NCBI GenBank assembly: GCA_964551015.1
Contig: CAZKBP010000080.1
Coordinates: 1-7,985 of the forward strand
Source: CAZKBP01 sp964551015
GTDB taxonomy: Bacteria; Bacteroidota; Bacteroidia; Cytophagales; Microscillaceae
DNA: 7,985 nucleotides
Reading direction: 5' to 3'
A program made the translations under genes and the position numbers. Of this stretch, positions 1 through 4,567 are shown piece by piece. The notes under the pieces were generated by a model. It made no database searches. It saw nothing but the letters and a program-made list of their open reading frames with translations, and had not been told where the DNA came from. Positions within the stretch are counted from its first letter, which is position 1. Each line of letters starts with the position of its first letter.

Positions 1-17
1 TTCATGGCAAATGAACT

Positions 18-47
18 AAGAAAAGGCACGCGTTGCAAACGCGCGCC
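18..47 (-). terminator. Probable intrinsic terminator behind the cysteine hydrolase
   Basis: Two 10-base arms (25-34 and 38-47) pair around a 3-base loop (35-37) with a single A-C mismatch. The stem is GC-rich. Read on the minus strand, the stem is followed directly by TTTTCTT (24 down to 18), the classic layout of a Rho-independent terminator. It lies about 65 bases past the stop codon of the minus-strand cysteine hydrolase, so termination of that transcript is the natural role. The hairpin could also be one copy of a dispersed extragenic palindrome, which a single window cannot show. Confidence 0.6.
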
Positions 48-112
48 AGCTTGGTAATTGCGAATCTTACCTTACTAAAAACTCGGATATAATCTATCAC
101 CATCCGCTTTTA

Positions 113-697
113 TCAGCTAAGCTCACGAGAGGTAATTTGATTTCCGAATGCATAGACAATATTTTCTAAAAAATGTTGTTTCATTTCGGCACTAAAGGTA
201 GCCGAAGCATCGGAAATAACAGTGGGTATGTAGCCCAAATCGTGAGCCGCCCTAAAAGTAGATTCTACGCAGGCATGCATCGCATAGCCAGCCAGGTAAA
301 TTTCGCTAAGGCCGTGATTACGCAGGTAATTATCCAAATTAGAACCGCTAAAAGCATTCACCCCCGTACGGCCACTTACCTCAAACTCACCCTCAGTGGG
401 AGCAAAATCGGCGTGGTACTCGCTTCCCCGGCTACCGATCAAGAAGGTTTGGCTTTGTTTGATAAGCCCCCACATACCCGTTTCTCTTGATCCGAACTCG
501 GGATAGCCTTTCTTAAAATGGTAACCAATGTGAATAATGTGCCAATCATTCTTACGGGCAAAACCCAAGGCTCTTTTAGCCCCCACAATAGAGCTTTCTA
601 ATTGGGGGCGGTCTTTCATATAGCCATTCAGTACCGCCTCGGAAGAAAGCCAATCGTTTTGAAACTCAATCATCAACAAAGCTTTATTCGCTTTCAT
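113..697 (-). CDS. Isochorismatase-like cysteine hydrolase
   Basis: A 194-residue cytoplasmic alpha/beta protein of the isochorismatase-like hydrolase superfamily, which includes nicotinamidases, N-carbamoyl amidohydrolases and related amidases; the substrate is unknown. The N-terminal strand LLMIEFQND (7-15) matches the family's first catalytic strand. GYAMHACVEST (138-148) is the nucleophile segment with C143, preceded by the usual cis-peptide-type turn. GRTGVNAFSGSNLD (109-122) aligns with the segment that normally carries the catalytic lysine. The usual Asp-Lys-Cys triad reads E11-R110-C143 here: Glu in the first position is familiar from an 'IEFQN/IEYQN' subfamily, whereas Arg for Lys is unusual. 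I chose the ATG at 697 because the protein then begins directly at the first beta strand. An alternative start at 751 adds 18 residues without family resemblance. The gene is divergent from a Crp/Fnr-like regulator, which may control it. Confidence 0.85.
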   Translation of the reverse strand: MKANKALLMIEFQNDWLSSEAVLNGYMKDRPQLESSIVGAKRALGFARKNDWHIIHIGYHFKKGYPEFGSRETGMWGLIKQSQTFLIGSRGSEYHADFAPTEGEFEVSGRTGVNAFSGSNLDNYLRNHGLSEIYLAGYAMHACVESTFRAAHDLGYIPTVISDASATFSAEMKQHFLENIVYAFGNQITSRELS

Positions 698-757
698 ATG
701 GTTTTGTGTTTTGATCAATGAATGACCCAAAGAAAGGCCACAGGAAGGCAATAAAAA

Positions 758-771
758 TTCAACTAGTTGAA
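758..771. promoter_or_regulatory. Perfect 14-bp palindrome, candidate Crp/Fnr-type operator
   Basis: TTCAACTAGTTGAA is a perfect inverted repeat. It has two 5-base arms (TTCAA/TTGAA) around CTAG, the same 5-4-5 geometry as an FNR box (TTGAT-N4-ATCAA). It lies in the 181-bp spacer between the divergent hydrolase and regulator genes, where a local regulator would be expected to bind. Its centre is about 67 bases upstream of the hydrolase start and 114 bases upstream of the regulator start. That it is bound by the adjacent regulator is inference. Confidence 0.4.
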
Positions 772-841
772 GAAATTTATTTTAAGAACAAATTACCTCG
801 CATCGCGGGCAAAAAGGGAGCAAAATTTTTTAGAATTTCAT

Positions 842-849
842 TAGCTTTG
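842..849 (+). promoter_or_regulatory. Candidate Bacteroidota -7 promoter box for the Crp-like gene
   Basis: TAGCTTTG matches the Bacteroidota -7 consensus TAnnTTTG exactly and sits 29 bases before the ATG at 879, leaving a leader of roughly 25 bases. No good -33 TTG/TTTG box is seen at the expected distance of about 19 bases upstream. The promoter may therefore be weak or depend on an activator. Confidence 0.35.
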
Positions 850-878
850 GGTAAATCACGATTGGCTTAGGCCTAGAT

Positions 879-1466
879 ATGGAAAAATTGCTGGCTTATA
901 TCCGTCAACACGTAGCTCTCTGTTCCGAAGAGGCCTCTTATTTTCAACAAAAAATAGAACACAAACGCTTTGCTAAGGGTGAATTTGCCCTAAGGGAAGG
1001 TCAAATTAACCACTACCAAAATTTTATCGAACAAGGGGCGATGAAGACCTACCGCCTGGATCAGGAAGGGAAACCCCATATTTTAAGCTTCTCCTTAGAA
1101 AATTGGTGGAGCGGAGACCTTTACAGTTTTCTCAGCAAACGACCCTCTCCTTATTACGTAGAAGCCTTGGAAGATAGCCAAGTGATTCGCCTAGCCAAAC
1201 CAGCCCTCGACGATCTATACGAGCAAATTCCTCAACTGAACAAGCTTTTTCGCATTCTTTTAGAAAAGGCTTTTATTGCCCAACAAGAGCGGATTATGGG
1301 AAATATCTCCCAACCAGCCGAGGTGCGGTATCTTCAATTGATCGCCAAATACCCGGCTTTGCCCCAGCGGGTGTCTTTAAAAGATATTGCCCTGTATCTG
1401 GGCATTAGCCCTCAATTTTTGAGTATGATCCGGCGAAAAATAGCCAAGGAAGCACTTTCATCTTAG
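879..1466 (+). CDS. Crp/Fnr-family transcriptional regulator
   Basis: A 195-residue protein with the layout of the short Crp/Fnr regulators common in Bacteroidota. An N-terminal cyclic-nucleotide-binding-type jelly roll occupies about residues 20-115, including FAKGEFALREGQ, with the typical 'G..l..eG' turn, and a strand reading EALEDSQVIRL. A long dimerisation helix (about 117-140) follows, then a C-terminal winged-helix DNA-binding domain (about 145-190). There, SLKDIALYLGISPQFLSMIRR is the helix-turn-helix. The canonical cAMP-contacting residues of E. coli CRP are not obvious and no FNR-type cysteine cluster is present, so the effector is unknown. The gene is divergent from the cysteine hydrolase, an arrangement in which such regulators often control the neighbour. 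Its TAG stop (1464-1466) overlaps the TAA stop of a converging gene remnant. Confidence 0.88.
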   Translation: MEKLLAYIRQHVALCSEEASYFQQKIEHKRFAKGEFALREGQINHYQNFIEQGAMKTYRLDQEGKPHILSFSLENWWSGDLYSFLSKRPSPYYVEALEDSQVIRLAKPALDDLYEQIPQLNKLFRILLEKAFIAQQERIMGNISQPAEVRYLQLIAKYPALPQRVSLKDIALYLGISPQFLSMIRRKIAKEALSS

Positions 1467-1561
1467 AATTGAGCGATTAGCCGGACTAGCTTTGCTTTTT
1501 GGAGGCCAAAATCCGCTTGATCTTGCACCTCTTCGTAGTGTAATATGGTAAAGCCTGCTTT
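1463..1561 (-). pseudogene. 3' remnant of a gene cut off at the IS630 element (possible methyltransferase C-terminus)
   Basis: On the minus strand, 32 codons read KAGFTILHYEE (1-11), then VQDQADFGLQKAKLVRLIAQF and TAA (1463-1465). The 'L-K-A-G-F-x-I' start and the 'DFGLQKAKLVRL' ending look like a genuine protein C-terminus. They resemble the last strands of small class I SAM-dependent methyltransferases, but that call rests on pattern memory alone. The frame stops being native at the insertion site (TA at 1562-1563). Joining the two flanks across the IS, with one TA kept, puts an in-frame TGA directly upstream, so the 5' part of the gene is not simply on the other side of the element. The stop codon overlaps the regulator's stop on the opposite strand, which suggests an old, tightly packed convergent pair. 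Confidence 0.45.
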
Positions 1562-1563
1562 TA
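1562..1563. repeat. TA target-site duplication, left copy
   Basis: A TA dinucleotide abuts the outer end of the left inverted repeat. IS630/Tc1-mariner elements insert at TA and duplicate it. The matching copy is at 2639-2640. Confidence 0.75.
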
Positions 1564-1593
1564 AGCACCTACCCAAAAGTAATTTGGTATTTT
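1564..1593 (+). repeat. Left terminal inverted repeat of the IS630 element
   Basis: Read inward, it starts AGCACCTACCCAAAAGT. Against the right end, the first 17 positions share 14 bases (AGCACCT, three mismatches, CAAAAGT). Similarity then continues through a T-rich stretch and GTAT, giving about 23 matches in 30. The transposase stop codon (1569-1571 on the minus strand) falls within this repeat. Confidence 0.85.
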
Positions 1594-2336
1594 TTATTTG
1601 GGCCTATATTGTTGAGCACTCGGTCCAGTTCTTTGGCTAATGTTGCTTTACTTTCATAAGCTTCTAAGGCGATCCATCGGTATTTTATGGCTTTCCAGAG
1701 ATGCTCAATCTCATTTAATTCTGGACATCTTGCGGGAATAAACTGTAAGTAGAGCTGCTTTGTCTTCCATTCGGGAATGGCTTGCTTGATTAAATTTGCG
1801 GTATGAACAGAAGCCTGGTCCAGAATCAAAATGGTCTTTTTACGAAGACTCTTACTCCATTGCTCAATGCATTTCTTGACTAACTCCGCATGAGCGGCTC
1901 CCTCACAAAGGAAAGCTTGAAAAGCTTGATGCCTTTGCCAGAAACCCAAGACGGTAAATCCGCCACCTTTCTGACTGCTCATTTCATAGCGTTCCCCAGA
2001 GCGTTGCCAACCATAAGGAATCGAGGGCTGTAATTGAAAACTGGATTCATCCATAAAACAAAGGTCAATTTCTCCATTGGCCTCCAAGGCCCTTAGATGA
2101 GCGATTTCTTCTTGGAAAAAACGAAAATCCATTTCATTGCGTTGAGCCCGAAGACGTTTCCAACGATAGCCTTGCTTTTTCAGCCAGCGTTTAAAGGTTT
2201 TGGTGCTTGGCCTAAGATCAAAGCAATCGGCGATTTGATTCACCCAATCCCGTACCTGACGAACCACCCCACCACGCATGCCCGCTTGACGAGTCTTATC
2301 CAGCTCATCCCTCAGTTTTTTTTTCCACTTCCCCAC
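1569..2336 (-). CDS. IS630-family transposase, catalytic part (second frame)
   Basis: This frame encodes the DDE catalytic domain (DDE_3 type) of an IS630 transposase. It includes the end of the N-terminal DNA-binding region (TKTFKRWLKKQGYRWKR, about 45-61). The catalytic residues are visible: D96 in LCFMDES, D173 in LILDQASVHT and E211 in PELNEIEHLW, with 37 residues between the second Asp and the Glu. The apparent start is a GTG inside the first frame and lacks an obvious ribosome-binding site, so the part is probably made as a fusion with the upstream frame over the A9 run (2316-2324). A transcript one A shorter would give a protein of about 337 residues, normal for the family. The TAG stop is inside the left inverted repeat. 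Confidence 0.88.
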   Translation of the reverse strand: MGKWKKKLRDELDKTRQAGMRGGVVRQVRDWVNQIADCFDLRPSTKTFKRWLKKQGYRWKRLRAQRNEMDFRFFQEEIAHLRALEANGEIDLCFMDESSFQLQPSIPYGWQRSGERYEMSSQKGGGFTVLGFWQRHQAFQAFLCEGAAHAELVKKCIEQWSKSLRKKTILILDQASVHTANLIKQAIPEWKTKQLYLQFIPARCPELNEIEHLWKAIKYRWIALEAYESKATLAKELDRVLNNIGPNKKYQITFG

Positions 2337-2583
2337 TCACAAGGTTGGGACGACCTGAACGAGGATCATCTTCTAAACTTTGAGCCTCTTCCCAGCGAGC
2401 AAACCAATTACGGATTGTTTCCCGATTGACCGAGAAAATATCGGCCAGCTGATCAATACTGTATTTTTTATGACTCAATAATAAAGCGTGGGATCGTTGA
2501 CGGACCCGAAAGTCCTGACTTTCTTTCATCTGACGCTGCAAGAAAGATACCTGGGAGTCAGTTAATTTTTGGATATAACGCAT
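2305..2583 (-). CDS. IS630-family transposase, helix-turn-helix part (first frame)
   Basis: This 92-residue frame encodes the DNA-binding half of the transposase. A helix-turn-helix of the homeodomain-like type spans about residues 40-70 (SIDQLADIFSVNRETIRNWF). It is followed by the SLEDDPRSGRP linker typical of IS630 and other Tc1/mariner-like N-termini. It starts at an ATG 56 bases inside the right end of the element. The frame ends at a TGA just past the A9 run, while the catalytic part continues in the +1 frame and overlaps it by 32 bases. A full-length transposase needs a +1 (or -2) change at or near that run. On its own this product could bind the ends but not catalyse transposition. 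Confidence 0.85.
   Translation of the reverse strand: MRYIQKLTDSQVSFLQRQMKESQDFRVRQRSHALLLSHKKYSIDQLADIFSVNRETIRNWFARWEEAQSLEDDPRSGRPNLVSGEVEKKTEG
2316..2324 (-). other. A9 slippery run at the transposase frame junction
   Basis: On the minus strand nine adenines in a row follow GTGG in the overlap of the two transposase frames. The first frame reads GAA AAA AAA ACT and then meets TGA; the second reads AAA AAA AAA CTG and stays open. The second frame is +1 relative to the first. Loss of one A (or gain of two) in the transcript, or ribosomal slippage of the same sense, joins them. Long A runs are known sites of transcriptional slippage in IS elements. Whether this one is programmed or a simple inactivating indel cannot be decided here. 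Confidence 0.6.
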
Positions 2584-2608
2584 AATGCAGAAACTTAGAT
2601 TAGATCTT

Positions 2609-2638
2609 AATATACTAAAAAACTTTTGTCCAGGTGCT
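2609..2638 (-). repeat. Right terminal inverted repeat of the IS630 element
   Basis: Read inward from the outer end on the minus strand, it starts AGCACCTGGACAAAAGT and matches the left end as described there. The outer end is followed by TA (2639-2640). The transposase start at 2583 lies a short distance inside, so any element promoter must lie within or next to this repeat. Confidence 0.85.
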
Positions 2639-2640
2639 TA
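2639..2640. repeat. TA target-site duplication, right copy
   Basis: This is the second TA of the presumed target duplication, directly outside the right inverted repeat and paired with 1562-1563. Confidence 0.75.
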
Positions 2641-2748
2641 TTCAATACTTAAGCCATATGCATAGCCAGAGTAGAAATGACTTTATTTGAAAAAAAAGTG
2701 CTTATATGATAAATTACCTTGAATTATAAAGCACAAAAGCTGATCATC

Positions 2749-2928
2749 ATGAAAGTTACGCGCATCAAAAATGAGTTTGGTAAAGTCAACCTTGAAAAAC
2801 AACCAGAAATAACCAGTGACCTGTTACTCTGCCTGAAGGAGTTCGCGCGTATTTATAGAACTGAGGCACTGAGGCAGATGCTGATCCTACGAGATCATTC
2901 GCTGAGGCAGGGTCTAAGTGCTTCCTAA
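2749..2928 (+). CDS. Small hypothetical protein, 59 residues
   Basis: I do not recognise this ORF. From the ATG at 2749 it encodes a basic, leucine-rich peptide beginning MKVTRIKNEFGKVNL, with a predicted helical second half (DLLLCLKEFARIYRTEALRQ). It has no signal peptide or membrane segment. A TTG 30 bases upstream could extend it by ten residues. It sits between the IS630 element and the serine hydrolase, whose 3' end converges on it only 25 bases away. Its last third contains three copies of CTGAGGCA. It may be a small gene, a decayed fragment or a chance ORF, and its position in a gene-decay zone argues for caution. Confidence 0.3.
   Translation: MKVTRIKNEFGKVNLEKQPEITSDLLLCLKEFARIYRTEALRQMLILRDHSLRQGLSAS
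2861..2910 (+). repeat. Three short direct repeats of CTGAGGCA(G)
   Basis: CTGAGGCA occurs at 2861-2868, immediately again at 2869-2876 (followed by G), and a third time at 2902-2909 (followed by G). All lie within the 3' part of the small hypothetical ORF. They encode parts of EALRQM and SLRQG. With only eight to nine bases per copy, this may be chance. Confidence 0.4.
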
Positions 2929-2953
2929 GCATATCCATCAGTTCCATCCGGTC

Positions 2954-4252
2954 TTATTTTGTCATCAAATATTTAGCGACTGCGTGGTAGGCGGGCAAAG
3001 AGTAAGGATCATTGGCTGAGTTTTTGGCAACCGGATGGGAAGCAAAACGAACCAGTACCATTTCCGCCTTGGGGTCAATATAAATGGTTTGCCCGTATAC
3101 TCCCCGAGCGGCAAAGGCTGCGTGTTCATTGTGAGTCATCCACCACATATTTCGGTAGCTCCAGTTTTCTAGTTTTTTGTAAACAGACTTCTTGAAGGCT
3201 TCTCTGTCTCCTCCCTGCTTGATATCGGCAATGACGCGGGCGGGCAGAATTTGGCGGCCATGGTAATAGCCATCCTTCCTGATCATTTCCCCGAATTTGG
3301 CCATGTCTCTCAGATTAGCATTGAAGCCTCCTCCCGCAAAAGCAATCCCCGAGCCGTCAATTTGGTAGTAACCATCAAAATTAGCCCCAATCGGCTGCCA
3401 GATTTTTTGCGATAATACTTGTGCCAGAGGCTGGTTCAGTACCCTCGAGATAATCCAGCCCATTACGTCCGTATTGACAGTTTTGTAGGCAAAGACGGAG
3501 CCGTGCTCGCCTTGTTTTTTGACTGTTTTTAGGTAGTCATGGTAATTCGCAGGGCCATCATAACCAGCAGGTTTGGGGAAAGGATTTCCAGCCAGAGAAA
3601 AGCTCCAAATCTCCGCTTTAGGATCGGCGTAATCTTCACTATACTGGATGGCGGTGGTCATATCCAATACTTGTCGGATGGTCGCATCCCCAAAACCGGA
3701 ACCTCTCAATTCGGGCACATAGTCTTGGCAAAACTTGTTTTCATCCAGCAGCCCCTCGGCCACCAGCAATGCGCCCAAGGTTCCCGTGTACGTCTTGCTG
3801 ACGGACATGGCCGCGTGGAGGCCATCAGGTCTAAGTTCGCCAAAGTATTTTTCGTATACAATCCTGCCTTGATGTAGAATAATTATTCCATCTGTGTAGT
3901 TTTTTTCCAGAGATTCCTTCCAAGTCATGCTATCTGGTGCTTCCCAGGGCTTGAAGGTTAGCTCATCAATCTTTGGATCAAGTTGAACCGTGAACTGGGA
4001 ACGTTGCCGCTGCGCGCAGGGGACATTAACCGTGGGGAAAAACTCCCGCATGTGACAAACACTGTAGCGAAGCGCCGGAAATTCGAAAAAACTACCGTCA
4101 ATCGCCGATAGAACACTATCTGGATGAGGTGGGAAGCCCTTCATCCAAGCGTGATTTTTGGGAGAAGATTCCTCGGCGTTTAAATAGCTTGGTTGGGCGT
4201 AGCTCACGTAGGCACAAAACAAAAATATCAGGGTTGTGAATGTATTTTGCAT
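2954..4252 (-). CDS. Exported serine hydrolase of the beta-lactamase / NylB fold
   Basis: A 432-residue protein of the 'Beta-lactamase' family (PF00144: class C beta-lactamases, DD-peptidases, esterases, 6-aminohexanoate-dimer hydrolase). An N-terminal signal peptide ends near SYA/QP (about residue 19), so it is probably periplasmic. The nucleophile motif SVSK (S150 to K153) lies in HAAMSVSKTYTG. A conserved region, MTTAIQYSEDY (198-208), corresponds to the area holding NylB's auxiliary tyrosine. YKTVNTDVMGW (256-266) carries the catalytic tyrosine. The third motif, usually K/H-T/S-G, appears as GVYGQTIYIDP (384-394). These details are closer to NylB/esterase-like members than to true beta-lactamases, so antibiotic resistance should not be assumed; substrate unknown. 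It is divergent from the DUF481-type gene and convergent with a small ORF. A weak -7-like box on the minus strand (4339-4346) lies about 87 bases upstream. Confidence 0.88.
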   Translation of the reverse strand: MQNTFTTLIFLFCAYVSYAQPSYLNAEESSPKNHAWMKGFPPHPDSVLSAIDGSFFEFPALRYSVCHMREFFPTVNVPCAQRQRSQFTVQLDPKIDELTFKPWEAPDSMTWKESLEKNYTDGIIILHQGRIVYEKYFGELRPDGLHAAMSVSKTYTGTLGALLVAEGLLDENKFCQDYVPELRGSGFGDATIRQVLDMTTAIQYSEDYADPKAEIWSFSLAGNPFPKPAGYDGPANYHDYLKTVKKQGEHGSVFAYKTVNTDVMGWIISRVLNQPLAQVLSQKIWQPIGANFDGYYQIDGSGIAFAGGGFNANLRDMAKFGEMIRKDGYYHGRQILPARVIADIKQGGDREAFKKSVYKKLENWSYRNMWWMTHNEHAAFAARGVYGQTIYIDPKAEMVLVRFASHPVAKNSANDPYSLPAYHAVAKYLMTK

Positions 4253-4567
4253 AGAAATTTTAAAAGGTTAAATTTTTAAGATTCCAATCAATCTTCGTAT
4301 TGCTTGCCGCTTCGGGCTTGACGGTCCCGTGGGAAATTCAAAAATATCAATCAGCTAAAAACACTCCCTCCGTAAAATGATTGATGATGAGTTTGACCCG
4401 AATTACGTAGGGGGATTTTTAGTTTTAACAAATAAGTATTTTCTTAGAAGCAAATTTACAGAGATATTGAGGGCTATTCCAACAATTGTGTATAATATTG
4501 GTATTGGATTTCTGGCTTATTGATATTTTTTCTCAAACTGAAAAGGATCAAGCAAGTTAGCGAAATT
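4253..4567. other. Divergent intergenic region, 315 bp
   Basis: This AT-rich spacer lies between the divergent serine hydrolase and DUF481-type genes. I see no convincing ORF or RNA gene. It should hold both promoters. On the minus strand, TATTTTTG (4346-4339) fits TAnnTTTG for the hydrolase. On the plus strand, a TATAAT-containing site lies upstream of the DUF481-type gene. An 8-base inverted repeat (ATCAATCA at 4346-4353, TGATTGAT at 4378-4385) brackets a 24-base loop next to the minus-strand box and could be a protein-binding site, though it is short enough to be chance. Confidence 0.5.
4467..4500 (+). promoter_or_regulatory. Candidate promoter of the DUF481-type gene
   Basis: TTGAGG (4467-4472) and TATAAT (4491-4496), 18 bases apart, resemble a general sigma-70 promoter. 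The overlapping TAATATTG (4493-4500) is one base off the Bacteroidota -7 consensus TAnnTTTG. Either reading puts the transcript start about 60 bases before the ATG at 4568. The match is by eye only. Confidence 0.3.

Larger units (their letters stand above)
1564..2638 (-). mobile_element. Complete IS630-family insertion sequence, 1075 bp
   Basis: The element is bounded by imperfect terminal inverted repeats beginning AGCACCT, and both ends are flanked by TA. It carries a two-frame transposase with a helix-turn-helix N-terminal part and a DDE catalytic part, transcribed right to left. Size, TA target and D-D-E spacing all fit the IS630/Tc1-mariner superfamily. The transposase stop codon lies inside the left inverted repeat, so the element is compact with no passenger genes. 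The catalytic residues are intact, so it may be active if the frame change works. It separates a gene remnant on the left from a small unrecognised ORF on the right. Confidence 0.9.

Noticed and set aside
4..57. Short plus-strand ORF from ATG at 4 (17 codons, MANELRKGTRCKRAPAW)
   Set aside because: It runs through the terminator-like hairpin and has no family resemblance; most likely chance.
711..718. TTGATCAA as an FNR-type half-site pair
   Set aside because: It is eight bases with no spacer between the half-sites, so it does not have FNR-box geometry.
113..751. Longer version of the cysteine hydrolase starting at 751
   Set aside because: The extra 18 residues have no family match, and the protein starts naturally at 697, directly before the first catalytic strand.
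868..875. TAGGCCTA palindrome just before the Crp-like start codon
   Set aside because: An eight-base palindrome is common by chance; the 14-base palindrome at 758-771 is the stronger operator candidate.
2641..2683. Short minus-strand reading SHFYSGYAYGLSIE ending at the IS junction, considered as the missing part of the disrupted gene
   Set aside because: It is only 14 codons after a stop, lies in a different frame from the 1463-1561 remnant, and has no recognisable family pattern.
2684..2705. Possible solo IS630 end, because AGTGCTTA resembles the outer end of the right inverted repeat
   Set aside because: Only seven to eight bases match and the inner repeat bases (CAAAAG/CTTTTG) are absent.
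3539..3877. Plus-strand ORF of 112 codons opposite the serine hydrolase
   Set aside because: It is antisense to a well-supported gene with conserved catalytic motifs and its translation resembles no protein.
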